A DNA stretch of 48,946 nt from Flavobacteriales bacterium (GTDB lineage: Bacteria > Bacteroidota > Bacteroidia > Flavobacteriales_F > PHOS-HE28). Shown one piece after another: positions 18,913-28,800 of the stretch; positions within the stretch are counted from its first letter, which is position 1; each line of letters starts with the position of its first letter. Location of the stretch: the NCBI GenBank assembly GCA_019912395.1, contig JAIOIH010000051.1, positions 1 through 48,946 on the forward strand, written 5' to 3'. The notes beneath the pieces are model-generated. The model had not been told where the DNA came from, ran no database searches, and was given only the letters and a program-made list of their open reading frames with translations. The translations under genes were made by a program, and so were the position numbers.

Positions 18913-21729
18913 ATGGACAAGAACACCTTCCTCAGCAACATCGACCCGGCGGCGCTGGACAGCATGTACCAGCAATACCGCGCGGACGCCACCTCCGTTA
19001 CGCCCGATTGGGCCCGGTTTTTCGAGGGATTCGACCTGGCGCGAACCCGGTACCCGGAGCTTCCGGGACAAGCACCAGCTGCGGGAGGGGATTGCGGCCC
19101 GAGCAACGAGAACGTCGCGAAGGAGTTCAAGGTGATCGCCTTGATCAATGGCTACCGCGAGCGCGGACACCTGTTCACCCGTACCAACCCCGTGCGCGAG
19201 CGTCGCACCTACAACCCCCCGTTGGACCTGGCCGTCTTCGGGCTTTCGGACGCCGACCTGGAAACCACTTTTGAGGCCGGTTCGGAGCTGGGCATTGGCA
19301 AGGCCACCCTGGCGGAGATCGTCGACCATTTGAAGACCACCTATTGCCAGAGCATCGGCGTGGAGTACAAGCAGATCCGCAAGGTGGACCGCGTGCAGTG
19401 GCTGCAAGAGCGGATGGAGAAGGACCGCAACACACCCAACTTCGATCTGGCGGAAAAGAAGGAGATCCTGCGGAAACTGGACCAGGCCGTGGTGTTCGAG
19501 CGTTTCCTCGGGAAGAAGTTCATCGGCCAAAAGCGCTTCAGCCTGGAGGGCGGCGAGACATTGATCCCCGCACTGGATACCATCATCGAGCACGGTGCGG
19601 ACGCACATGGCATCAGGGATGTGGTGGTCGGCATGGCCCACCGCGGCCGTTTGAACGTGCTGGCCAACACCTTCAACAAGACCTACGATTCGATCTTCGC
19701 CGATTTCGAGGGCCGAGACTATGCGGACAGCTTTGTGGAAGGCGACGTGAAGTACCACATGGGCTTCAATAGTTGCGTGGTCACGAACAAGGGCAAGGGG
19801 GTCAATCTCATTCTCTGCCCCAACCCCAGCCACTTGGAGAGCGTGGGTCCCGTAGTGCAGGGGATCTCGCGTGCACTGATCGAGAAGGACCATGAATTCA
19901 AGCCTGACAAACTGTGCCCTGTGATCATTCACGGCGATGCGGCGATCGCGGGCCAAGGCGTGGTATACGAACTGGTGCAGATGGCGGGGCTGAAGCCGTA
20001 CAGCACCGGCGGCACCTTGCACGTGGTCGTGAACAACCAGGTGGGCTTCACCACCAACTACATCGATGGGCGCACCAGCACTTATTGCACCGACGTGGCG
20101 AAGGTGACGCAATGCCCCATATTCCATGTGAACGGCGACGATGCGGAAGCCGTGTGCCACGTGATGAAGCTCGCGCTGGACTTCCGGCAGCGCTTTCATA
20201 CCGACGTGTTCATCGACCTGCTCGGCTACCGCAGGCACGGCCACAACGAGGGCGACGAACCCAAGTTCACCCAGCCGATCCTGTACAAGGCCATCGCCAC
20301 GCACAAGGACCCGCGCGCCATCTACAGCGAGAAGCTGCAGGCCAGCGGGGCTATCGAGGCCAGCCTTGCGGAAGAGATGGAGGCCGACTTCAACAAGATG
20401 TTGCAGGAGCGCCTGACGGAATCCAAGGAGCTGCCCAAGGCGGTGATCACTTCCTTCCTCGCGGATCATTGGGAGGGCTATGAGCGCGCCAACGAGGCCG
20501 ACCTGGAAAGTTCACCAAAGACTGGCGTGAAGAAGAAGCTCCTGCTGGACATCGCGGCCAAGCTCGTGGAGGTGCCCGAGGGAAAGAAGTTCTTCAACAA
20601 ACTCGAGCGCATCCTGCGCGAGCGCGCCAAGATGGTGGAGGAGGACCGGCTCGATTGGGGCATGGGTGAACTGCTTGCCTACGGAACGCTGCTCTGCGAG
20701 GGCCATTCCGTGCGCCTCACCGGACAGGATGTGGAACGCGGCACCTTCAGCCACCGCCATGCCGTGATCAAGGTGGAGGACAGCGAGGAGGAATACATCC
20801 CGCTGAAGCATCTGCAAAAGGACCAGGCCCTGGTGCAGATCTACAACTCACCCTTGAACGAATACGCGGTGCTGGGCTACGAATACGGCTATGCCTTCAC
20901 CACTCCCGAAAGCCTTACACTGTGGGAAGCACAGTTCGGCGACTTCGTGAACGGGGCGCAGATCATCATCGATCAGTACATCAGCGCGGCGGAGGAAAAA
21001 TGGAACGCCATGAACGGCTTGGTGATGTTGCTTCCGCACGGCTACGAAGGCCAAGGCGCGGAACACAGCAGCGCGCGCATGGAGCGTTTCCTGCAACAAT
21101 GCGCAGACGCCAACATGATCCTGGCCAACCCCACCACGCCGGCCAACTTCTTCCACCTATTGCGCCGCCAGTTGACGTGGAAATTCCGGAAGCCGCTCAT
21201 CGTCTTCACGCCGAAGAGCCTGTTGCGCCACCCCAAGTGCGTCAGTGCCGTGGATGAGTTCACCAAGGGCGGTTTCCAGGAGGTGATCGACGATCCCACG
21301 GCCGACCCGAATAAAGTGAAAACGTTGATCCTCTGCCAAGGAAAGCTCTACTACGAGTTGCTTGAACGCCAAGAACAACTGGGCGCGAATGATGTGGCCA
21401 TCGTGCGCGTGGAGCAACTGCATCCACTGCCGGAACCACAGCTCACGGCCGTTTTTGCGCGTTACGCCAACGTGGAACAAGTGCGCTGGGTGCAGGAGGA
21501 ACCGGAGAACATGGGCGCATGGCCTTACATGTTCAAGCACCTGCACAAAGTGAAGGGCGCACCCGCTGTGGAAGCCCTGCATTTCGTGGCACGCTATGCC
21601 AGCGGGGCACCGGCCACGGGAAGCGGCGTTCGAAGCGCCATCCAGCAAAACAGGATCCTGGAGGAAGCTTTCGCGAACAGGCCTTCCGCGATGAACGAGA
21701 AAAAAGCAAAGGCCAAGGTGCGGGCTTGA
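18913..21729 (+). CDS. sucA: 2-oxoglutarate dehydrogenase E1 component
   Basis: The thiamine-diphosphate-dependent E1 subunit decarboxylates 2-oxoglutarate and passes the succinyl group to the lipoyl arm of E2 in the TCA cycle. The 938-residue product has the usual length and order: a short N-terminal E2-binding segment (LSNIDPAALDSMYQQY), the central GMAHRGRLNVLANTFNK and HGDAAIAGQGVVYE cofactor-site segments, YRRHGHNEGDEP, and the transketolase-like C-terminal half with LPHGYEGQGAEHSSAR. The ATG at 18913 follows the promoter box and gives the standard N-terminus. odhB follows 98 bases downstream, the usual pairing. Confidence 0.96.
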   Translation: MDKNTFLSNIDPAALDSMYQQYRADATSVTPDWARFFEGFDLARTRYPELPGQAPAAGGDCGPSNENVAKEFKVIALINGYRERGHLFTRTNPVRERRTYNPPLDLAVFGLSDADLETTFEAGSELGIGKATLAEIVDHLKTTYCQSIGVEYKQIRKVDRVQWLQERMEKDRNTPNFDLAEKKEILRKLDQAVVFERFLGKKFIGQKRFSLEGGETLIPALDTIIEHGADAHGIRDVVVGMAHRGRLNVLANTFNKTYDSIFADFEGRDYADSFVEGDVKYHMGFNSCVVTNKGKGVNLILCPNPSHLESVGPVVQGISRALIEKDHEFKPDKLCPVIIHGDAAIAGQGVVYELVQMAGLKPYSTGGTLHVVVNNQVGFTTNYIDGRTSTYCTDVAKVTQCPIFHVNGDDAEAVCHVMKLALDFRQRFHTDVFIDLLGYRRHGHNEGDEPKFTQPILYKAIATHKDPRAIYSEKLQASGAIEASLAEEMEADFNKMLQERLTESKELPKAVITSFLADHWEGYERANEADLESSPKTGVKKKLLLDIAAKLVEVPEGKKFFNKLERILRERAKMVEEDRLDWGMGELLAYGTLLCEGHSVRLTGQDVERGTFSHRHAVIKVEDSEEEYIPLKHLQKDQALVQIYNSPLNEYAVLGYEYGYAFTTPESLTLWEAQFGDFVNGAQIIIDQYISAAEEKWNAMNGLVMLLPHGYEGQGAEHSSARMERFLQQCADANMILANPTTPANFFHLLRRQLTWKFRKPLIVFTPKSLLRHPKCVSAVDEFTKGGFQEVIDDPTADPNKVKTLILCQGKLYYELLERQEQLGANDVAIVRVEQLHPLPEPQLTAVFARYANVEQVRWVQEEPENMGAWPYMFKHLHKVKGAPAVEALHFVARYASGAPATGSGVRSAIQQNRILEEAFANRPSAMNEKKAKAKVRA

Positions 21730-21827
21730 ACAGCTGGTCGATCTGCAATGGCCAATTGGCAAACACCTGGAACTGCATGCGCTGCGCCTTAGTGGCCCCA
21801 AAACATTGATCACCGAATAATTTCCTC

Positions 21828-23078
21828 ATGGCCAACATCGAAGTAAAAGTCCCCAGCCCCGGCGAAAGCATCAGTGAAGTGCGCATTGCGCAATGGCTGG
21901 TGGCTGATGGTGAGGTGGTGAAGAAGGACCAGGTGATCGCGGAGATCGACAGCGACAAGGCCACCTTGGAATTGAGCGCGGAGGAAGGCGGCAAGATCAG
22001 CCTGCTGGCCAAGGCCGATGAGACGGTGAACGTGGGCGACGTGGTGGCCAAGATCGACACGAGCGTGAAGCCTGCGAAGGACGAGAAGGGCGCGAAGGAG
22101 GTAAAGGATGTGAAGCCTGCGAAGGACGAGAAGGAGGTTCCCCGTAGCGTCGACCCAGCGGGTCGACCCGCTGCGGAAACCGCGGTTCACGCTACCCCCG
22201 TTGCCAAGGCCGTCATGGCCGAAAAGGGGATCTCCGGTGACCAGGTGAAGGGCACCGGGCCCAAGGGGCGCATCACACGCAGTGATGTGGAGGCCTACAT
22301 CGCCGGCGGCATCGCAGCACCTGCGTTGATGAACGGCTGGGGCGGAAGCCGGAACAGCAGCCGCGTGAAAATGAGCACCCTGCGCAAGAAGGTCGGGGAA
22401 CGCTTGGTGAGCGTAAAGAACGAAATGGCCATGCTCACCACCTTCAATGAGGTGGACATGAGCGCGATCATGGCCGTGCGCAACCAGTACAAGGACAAGT
22501 TCAAGGAGAAGTACGGCGTGGGCCTCGGCTTCATGTCGTTCTTCACCAAGGCTGTAACAGAGTCCTTGCGTTTGTTCCCCAACCTCAACGCGCAATTGGA
22601 TGGCGAGGAGATCGTCAACTTCGACTACGCGGACATCGGTGTGGCAGTGAGCTCGCCCAGGGGCTTGATGGTGCCGGTGGTGCGCAACGCCGAGCAGATG
22701 AGCCTTGCCGAGATCGAGAGCGCCATCAAGGAGCTTGCGACCAAGGCACGAGATGCCAAGTTGAGCCTGGCGGAAATGTCCGGAGGCACCTTCACCATCA
22801 CCAATGGCGGTGTCTTCGGCAGCATGCTCAGCACCCCCATCATCAATCCGCCTCAGAGCGCCATCCTCGGCATGCACAATATCGTGGAGCGGCCCGTGGC
22901 GGTGAACGGCCAAGTAGTGATCCGCCCGGTGATGTACGTGGCGCTGAGCTACGACCACCGCATCGTCGATGGCAAGGAGAGCGTGAGCTTCCTCTTCAAG
23001 GTAAAGGAGATGCTGGAAGATCCGGCCAAGATGGTTTTGGGCGGGAAGGATCCCGGAGCGGTGCTGGCGGGGTTGTGA
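21828..23078 (+). CDS. odhB: 2-oxoglutarate dehydrogenase E2 (dihydrolipoyl succinyltransferase)
   Basis: This subunit takes the succinyl group from E1 on a swinging lipoyl arm and transfers it to CoA. The 416-residue protein has one lipoyl domain (about 1-78, lipoylated Lys44 in EIDSDKATL), a linker, a peripheral-subunit-binding domain (about 122-165, with [14 protein letters not shown]), and the catalytic domain with the active-site SYDHRIVDG near residue 374. The linker is odd. It holds a 24-base direct repeat (22065-22088 and 22110-22133) encoding VKPAKDEK twice, then a palindrome-rich stretch (22144-22195) read as [18 protein letters not shown]. These look like additions tolerated by a flexible region. 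An R-M pair follows. Confidence 0.95.
   Translation: MANIEVKVPSPGESISEVRIAQWLVADGEVVKKDQVIAEIDSDKATLELSAEEGGKISLLAKADETVNVGDVVAKIDTSVKPAKDEKGAKEVKDVKPAKDEKEVPRSVDPAGRPAAETAVHATPVAKAVMAEKGISGDQVKGTGPKGRITRSDVEAYIAGGIAAPALMNGWGGSRNSSRVKMSTLRKKVGERLVSVKNEMAMLTTFNEVDMSAIMAVRNQYKDKFKEKYGVGLGFMSFFTKAVTESLRLFPNLNAQLDGEEIVNFDYADIGVAVSSPRGLMVPVVRNAEQMSLAEIESAIKELATKARDAKLSLAEMSGGTFTITNGGVFGSMLSTPIINPPQSAILGMHNIVERPVAVNGQVVIRPVMYVALSYDHRIVDGKESVSFLFKVKEMLEDPAKMVLGGKDPGAVLAGL
22144..22195. repeat. Nested palindromic element inside the odhB linker
   Basis: Outer arms GTAGCGT (22144-22150) and ACGCTAC (22189-22195) enclose a perfect 18-bp palindrome CAGCGGGTCGACCCGCTG (22156-22173) and a 10-bp palindrome AACCGCGGTT (22178-22187). 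The whole element stays in frame with odhB. Confidence 0.65.
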
Positions 23079-23176
23079 AGAACCTTTTTCCAGAGGCTGG
23101 TCCATTGGCGAATACGGTTCCTACATTGACCGGCGCTACTCCGACGGATTCCACGTCGGTCGGCATTCATCAAGCC

Positions 23177-24298
23177 ATGTCCTACACCCTTACCCATGAA
23201 CGCCGCGCCGAGTACCGGCGCACTACGCAACGCTCCAACGAGCGCAAGCGATTGGCCTTGGTGGATGGTGCCTTGGAGCCGGTGCATCCGGTCAACACCC
23301 CGCGTTTCGATCCGAAGGAATTGATGCCGCAGATCGCACCGCATGGGTTGCGTGCGTTGTCCATGTTCACGGGCGGAGGAGGGCTGGACCTCGGCTTCGA
23401 GCGTGCCGGTTTTACACATGCGGCGGCTTACGAGATCCTGGACATCTGTGGCGAGACCTTGGCGCACAACCGGCCGGATTGGAACGTGTTCGCAGGCGCG
23501 GAAGGGGATGTCCGAAAAGTGGATTGGCGGCAATACCGGAGCGAAGTGGACCTGCTTCATGGTGGCCCGCCTTGCCAACCCTTTTCCGTCGCGGGGCATC
23601 AACGCGGTGAAGAGGATGAGCGCAACATGTGGCCCTCGTTCATCAAGGCAGTATTGGCGATCAGGCCGCGCGTGTTCGTGGCAGAGAACGTGCCCGGATT
23701 GTTGAACCCGAAGTTCAAGGACTTTGTGGAACAGGTGATCGAGGCACCGTTGAAGGGATCGTACAAATTGCACCGATTCATCATGCAGGCGGACCGTTTC
23801 GGTGTGCCACAGACGCGGAAGCGGGTGCTCATCATCGGGTTCCGCAACGCCACCGACCATGCCCGCTATGTTCCGCCAGCGCCAACGCATACCACGGAGC
23901 CGGAGCTGATGGACGAACTGAGCCGCTGTATCGGTGTTCGCGAGGCGTTGGGCCTGCCGGATATCGGGATGGACGGAATCGCCCCCACCTTGCGTTCGGG
24001 CTTCACCGGTCCGCGAAGTTGCACGGGCGTGGTGAACAGCAAGGCCTCGATGGTGACCTGGGGAAAGCTTGAAGTTTGGCCGAACGGCGTTCAACGCGAG
24101 CGGGAGCTGGCCAGCAATTTTCCGCCGGAGAACGGGCACTTCCGAATGTCCGTTCAGGATTGCGCATTGCTCCAAGGATTTCCTGCGGATTGGACGTTCA
24201 AGGGAGCCGTGTACCAGCAGCTCGGGCAGATCGGCAATTCCGTTTGCCCACCGGTGGCTTATCATGTGGCGCGGTCTATCTTGGCCGCGTTAGCATGA
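23177..24298 (+). CDS. Type II DNA (cytosine-5) methyltransferase
   Basis: The enzyme transfers a methyl group from SAM to C5 of cytosine in a specific DNA site. The 373-residue product shows the C5-MTase motifs in order: motif I FTGGGGLDLGFERAG (about 64-78), motif IV GGPPCQPFS with catalytic Cys133, motif VI ENVPGL (170-175), motif VIII GVPQTRKRV (209-217), a target-recognition region (about 220-325), and motif X GNSVCPPVA (353-361; the extra Cys before PP is slightly unusual). The ATG at 23177 is preferred over a GTG at 23075 that overlaps odhB. The restriction-like gene starts 3 bases after its stop, so they form a pair. The recognition site cannot be read from sequence. Confidence 0.93.
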   Translation: MSYTLTHERRAEYRRTTQRSNERKRLALVDGALEPVHPVNTPRFDPKELMPQIAPHGLRALSMFTGGGGLDLGFERAGFTHAAAYEILDICGETLAHNRPDWNVFAGAEGDVRKVDWRQYRSEVDLLHGGPPCQPFSVAGHQRGEEDERNMWPSFIKAVLAIRPRVFVAENVPGLLNPKFKDFVEQVIEAPLKGSYKLHRFIMQADRFGVPQTRKRVLIIGFRNATDHARYVPPAPTHTTEPELMDELSRCIGVREALGLPDIGMDGIAPTLRSGFTGPRSCTGVVNSKASMVTWGKLEVWPNGVQRERELASNFPPENGHFRMSVQDCALLQGFPADWTFKGAVYQQLGQIGNSVCPPVAYHVARSILAALA

Positions 24299-24301
24299 CC
24301 G

Positions 24302-25000
24302 ATGGCCGTACAGGACGATAGTCGCGAGCAGGAGCTCTGCAATCTCTTTAACCTGGTTTGGGACCCGGACCATGCAAGGGGAGGAGAGGACGCGTGGTTC
24401 GAAATGACCGTCAATGGGAAGAAGGTCCGCGTGGCCGTGGAGGTGAAGTCCACAACGAACGTTTCCATCAGCACTGCGCGGGACGTGGGCATGAAGCACA
24501 TCCGTAAATGGCGCGGGAAGATCTGGGTGATCGGCTATTACTCCGCTGAGGCTTCGCGGGGCAAACCCCGTTTGGTTTCGACACTGTGCTTGACACCGGA
24601 TGAGATGGAACCCTGGATCGCGCAAGTCGAGGGCTACATCGGAACCGACTTCCAAATAGGTGAGCTTGCCGCGAAGAAAATGACGCGAGCGGATTTATCG
24701 GTGATCTGTGGAGAGAAGAAGGTCTATTCACTGGAGGATGCGAAGCGGTTGTACAAGAAGCAGTGGAAATTGGAAGAATACCGCAATGCGATGGACCACG
24801 CCGACGGCTACAGTCCGGAGCGCATGTTGGAGATACTTCGGCAACGTGCGCAATACCTCATGGACCGGGGAGCTACGTTGAACAATCCGCACATTCCGAA
24901 AAGCTTCTTGAAGCGCTTCGGGGATCAACTGATCACGCATGAGCATGCCTCTCGGATCCGGGAGAAGTTCGCGGCCTACTTCAAGGATGCCCGGCATTAG
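24302..25000 (+). CDS. Candidate type II restriction endonuclease (PD-(D/E)XK-like)
   Basis: A 232-residue cytoplasmic protein not matching a named endonuclease family that I recognise. A PD-(D/E)XK-type core is visible: Asp30 (GGEDAWFEM), then Glu47 and Lys49 in VAVEVKSTT, 16 residues apart, with a preceding helix containing Glu11. The Ser-Thr-rich segment after the lysine fits a beta-strand edge. The C-terminal half is helical and basic and could bind DNA. Its position, 3 bases after a C5-methyltransferase stop, is the main argument for a restriction role. Alternative readings are a nuclease of another defence system or a DNA-repair nuclease. No controller (C) protein gene is seen. Confidence 0.68.
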   Translation: MAVQDDSREQELCNLFNLVWDPDHARGGEDAWFEMTVNGKKVRVAVEVKSTTNVSISTARDVGMKHIRKWRGKIWVIGYYSAEASRGKPRLVSTLCLTPDEMEPWIAQVEGYIGTDFQIGELAAKKMTRADLSVICGEKKVYSLEDAKRLYKKQWKLEEYRNAMDHADGYSPERMLEILRQRAQYLMDRGATLNNPHIPKSFLKRFGDQLITHEHASRIREKFAAYFKDARH

Positions 25001-25095
25001 GCGGGTACCAAGTTCGGAGCTGGCCATTGGGCCTTGAACTCCAACCAAGCCTCCTGTATTTTCCCGAGGGTCGATCGCGGTATTGTGCTGAAGTC

Positions 25096-25103
25096 TACCT
25101 TCG
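25096..25103 (+). promoter_or_regulatory. Possible -7 box for the 113-residue gene
   Basis: TACCTTCG matches 7 of 8 positions of TAnnTTTG and ends 4 bases before the ATG at 25108, which would make the transcript leaderless. The GAGG directly before the ATG may instead be a ribosome-binding site of a longer transcript. Confidence 0.3.
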
Positions 25104-25107
25104 AGGT

Positions 25108-25449
25108 ATGCGGCGATGTCACCTGTACCTCTTTTTGGCGCTGATCGGCGTGCCTGCATCGAGCCGGGCACAGAGTCCTTCGGATGTTCCGGGGTGGGAA
25201 CTGCTGCCGGACAGCCTCATGCAGGTCTGGCATTTGGACAAGGACCAGATTCGGCGGATCAAGGTGATCGAAGAGGATTATGCCACCGAGCGCGAAGAGC
25301 TGTGGAGCACCCCGGACAGCGATGACCGGGAAAAGGAGCTTCGGGAAAGGAAGCTCGGGGAATCCCGGATGGCGGAGATCAAAGGGGTGCTTGGCAACAC
25401 GAATTTCGCCCGTTGGCAGGAGGTGCTGCAGAGGACGTCGCCACCCTGA
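25108..25449 (+). CDS. Small exported helical protein
   Basis: A 113-residue protein with a signal peptide (RCHLYLFLALIGVPASSRAQ). The mature part is a highly charged helical stretch beginning LDKDQIRRIKVIEEDYATER, with two Trp residues and no cysteine. This resembles the small periplasmic Spy/CpxP-like or heavy-metal-sensor type of helical proteins in general character, but the signature LTxxQ motif is not clear, so the match is only suggestive. The ATG at 25108 is chosen because the signal peptide begins there. It lies between the R-M pair and the giant adhesin gene and has no obvious partner. Confidence 0.6.
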   Translation: MRRCHLYLFLALIGVPASSRAQSPSDVPGWELLPDSLMQVWHLDKDQIRRIKVIEEDYATEREELWSTPDSDDREKELRERKLGESRMAEIKGVLGNTNFARWQEVLQRTSPP

Positions 25450-25837
25450 GCGTGGGATCGATCGGGTTTTCCGCCGGTCAGGAGGGAACACAAAAGATCG
25501 GCGATGATCCCATTCCCACGGTACGCTTTTCGTGTTGGGTTTTCCATTCAGGCCAACACGCCCTTGTTGACAAGTGACTATCAGTAGCGACGATACTCGG
25601 GAGATGCTACATCTATGTTTGGCGTGGTAGCGGACCACCTGCGGAAGGCAAAGACCGTTTTCTTTCGACCGGACAGTGATCGATCTGTTCTGTTCGTCGA
25701 TCGGGTTCTTGCACGAGCCGGAAAGGATCCATGCCAAGGTCTCTCAATGAGCGGGAAGTGGGCTTCCGATATATCGCAGTTACATGGTTGAACAGATACG
25801 CGCACGTGGCACTTCGGACCAACAAGGCGGGCAGCGC
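25450..25837. other. 388-base gap: probable long 5' leader of the giant adhesin gene
   Basis: I see no gene on either strand. TATGTTTG at 25614-25621 is a perfect TAnnTTTG box and would give a leader of about 215 bases before the adhesin start. A weak 6-bp inverted repeat (GATCGA/TCGATC, about 25678-25702) lies in this leader. No known riboswitch or clear terminator is recognised. Confidence 0.4.
25614..25621 (+). promoter_or_regulatory. Possible -7 box for the giant adhesin operon
   Basis: TATGTTTG is a perfect match to TAnnTTTG; no TTTG about 20 bases upstream was found. It would start a transcript covering the adhesin, porP/sprF and PorE-like genes. Confidence 0.4.
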
Positions 25838-28800
25838 ATGCGCCCGGTCCGGTCCTTCCTCAAGAAAATGGCCCTGGTCGCCTTTGCCTTGCTGCTCTGG
25901 CAGGGCGAGGCCCGTGCCACCCATGCCATGGGTGGTGAGCTCAGCTATACCTGCCTGGGCAATAACCAATATCTGGTCACCCTTAATTTCTACAGGGATT
26001 GCAACGGGGTGGCGGCGCCCACCAATTGCAACAACGGCCTGCGCTTCAATGTGGCATCCAGCGCCTGTGGAGCGAATTTCACGCAATGCTTCAATTCGGG
26101 TCCCGTCGTGCAGGTCATCACTCCGATCTGCCCCTCGGAGGTGGACCGGTGCGTAAGTGCCAGTGGTACCTATGGCGTGGAACGGTATACCTATACGAAG
26201 ATCGTGGACCTCAGCGCCTATGCCGCCTGCGGAGGCACGGACTGGAACTTCTCCTGGTCGCTCTGCTGCCGGAACAATGCGATCACCTCCTTGAACAATC
26301 CGGGCAACCGCGAATTGTACCTGGATGCCCTCTTGAACAATACGACCGGGCTCTGCAACAGCTCGCCGACCTTCACCAATTCACCCACGGCGTTCTATTG
26401 CCTGGGCGAGCCCATCAGCTATAACCCCGGTGCCGTGGATGCGGACGGTGATTCCCTTGTATATGCGCTGATCGGTGCCCGCACCGCGAACGGGGCGAAC
26501 ATTCCCTATAACGCGAACTATTCCGCCCTGCAACCCATCCGGAACAGCGGCGGGGCCAACGCGGTGGTGCTCGATCCCCAAACGGGCACCATGACCGTGA
26601 CGCCAAGTGTGCTGCAAGTGGCGGTGGTCACCTATCAGGTCAAGGAGTATCGGAACGGTGTTCTTGTCGGGACGGTGACGCGGGACGTGCAGTTCGTGAT
26701 CCGTGCCTGCACCGGGAATGCATCCCCGACCGTTACCGGGATCAATGGCACTGCGGTCTATTCCATGCAGGTGTGCGCCGGGACCCCGGTATCCTTCACG
26801 GTGAACTCCAATGATGCCAATGCGGGGCAGACCGTGACCATGACCTGGAACAGCGGTATTCCAGGAGCCACGTTCACCACCTCTGGATCTCCTTTCCCCT
26901 CGGGAACATTCACTTGGACACCTACGGTAGCGAACATCGGCAACAACACTTTTACCGTACACGTGGAAGATGATGGCTGTCCGCTGAAAGCATCCAACGA
27001 TTACGGCTTCTCCATTCAAGTAACACCACCAGCCACCGATGCGGACGCCGGGGCGGATTTCTCCGTTTGCGGAACCTCGGCCACCATGAACGCCGTTCTT
27101 CCCTATCCCAGTGTGCAGGGAACGTGGACGGTGATCAGCGGAAGCGGCACCTTCACGAACAACCATTCGCGGAATACCACGGTCACGGGACTCTCCCAAG
27201 GAGCCAACGTGTTCCAGTGGAGCGTGAACTACCTCACCTGCGGAACGCGCACGGACCAAGTAACGGTAACGAGCTATAACGCTGCCCAACCGGTGGCCAA
27301 CGCGGGTCCGGACCAACAGTTCTGCCTACCCGTCAACTCCGCAACACTGGCGGGCAATACGGCTGTTTCGCCGGCCGTGGGCACGTGGACCCTGGTGAAC
27401 GGTACAGGCACCATCACCAACCCGAATTCGCCCAGTTCCACTGTAACCGGACTTGGCATCGGGGTCAACCGTTTCCGGTGGACCATCGGCAACGGCCCTT
27501 GCGGCGCACCCACCCAGGACGAGGTGGTGATCACCATTTACAACAGCGCCCAACCAGCAGCCAACGCCGGCTCGGACATCACCATTTGCTCACCGACGAG
27601 TTCTGTGAACCTGAACGGCAATGCGGCAACCGCACCAGCCACCGGCTTGTGGACCCAAGTGAGCGGTGGTGGCACGATCGTGACCCCCACCAGCCGGAAC
27701 ACCAGCATCACCGGGCTCACCGTGGGCGTACACGTCTTCCGGTGGACCATCAGCAATGGGCCCTGCACACCCGGTTCCACATCCGACGATGTGACCGTTA
27801 CGGTCTATTCCAATACCAGCCCCAACGCGAATGCCGGCCCGGACCAAGAGGTATGCACGCCGAGCAATGCCACGCTGGCGGGCAGCACACCGACCTTTCC
27901 CGCAACCGGTGCGTGGACCCTGGTGAGCGGTTCGGGTACCATTACCACGGCCAACAGCCCCACGACCACCGTAACCGGCCTGGGCATTGGCGCCAATGTG
28001 TTCCAGTGGACGGTGAGCAACGGACCCTGTGCGAACGGGCTCACCAGCGATCAAGTGACCATTACGGCATTTGACCAAACGGTAAGCGGATCAAACGCCG
28101 GTCCGGACCAATCCTTCTGCCTGCCGACCACCAGTGCCACCATGGCGGCCAACGCACCCGCAGCACCCGCGCAGGGCACATGGACCCTGGTCTCCGGAAC
28201 CGGAGTGATCACCAACGTCAATAGCGCCACCACCACCATCACAGGTCTTTCCATCGGGGAGAACGTATTCCGCTGGGCCGTCAGCAATGGACCCTGCCCT
28301 GTAAACCCGCCGAACGACGTGGTCTCCATCTTCATCTACGATTCCAATGCACCTGCGGCCAATGCAGGTCCCGATCAGCAGCTCTGCACACCGTCCACAG
28401 CCACCGTGCTGGCAGGGAACGCCCCCGTGTTCCCGGCCACCGGCCAATGGACCGTTACTTCGGGCAGCGGCATTTTTGCGGATGCGAACGATCCCACCAC
28501 CTCGGTCTCCGGCCTGGGCGTGGGTGTGAACACCTTCCGCTGGACGCTCAACAACGGCCCTTGCTCCAACCCGATCACGCAGGATGAGGTGGCCATCACC
28601 GTGTACAATTCGGCCAATGCCGTGGCCAATGCCGGCCCGGACCAAGAGCTGTGTACGCCCACCAGCTCCACGATGTTGGCGGGCAGCGCGGTGATCGCAC
28701 CGGCCACGGGCACATGGACCTTGATCAGTGGCTCGGGAACCATCGTATCCCCCAACAACCCTGCGACGCAGATCACCGGTCTGGCCGTGGGGGACAATAT

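Noticed and set aside
18814-20469. Minus-strand frame of about 550 codons opposite sucA (and similar frames opposite odhB and the methyltransferase)
   Set aside because: These are shadows caused by high GC at third codon positions; the plus-strand genes are certain.
23075-23176. Earlier GTG start for the methyltransferase overlapping odhB
   Set aside because: The extra residues have no conserved character and the start is GTG; the ATG at 23177 leaves all C5-methyltransferase motifs intact. It is not fully excluded.
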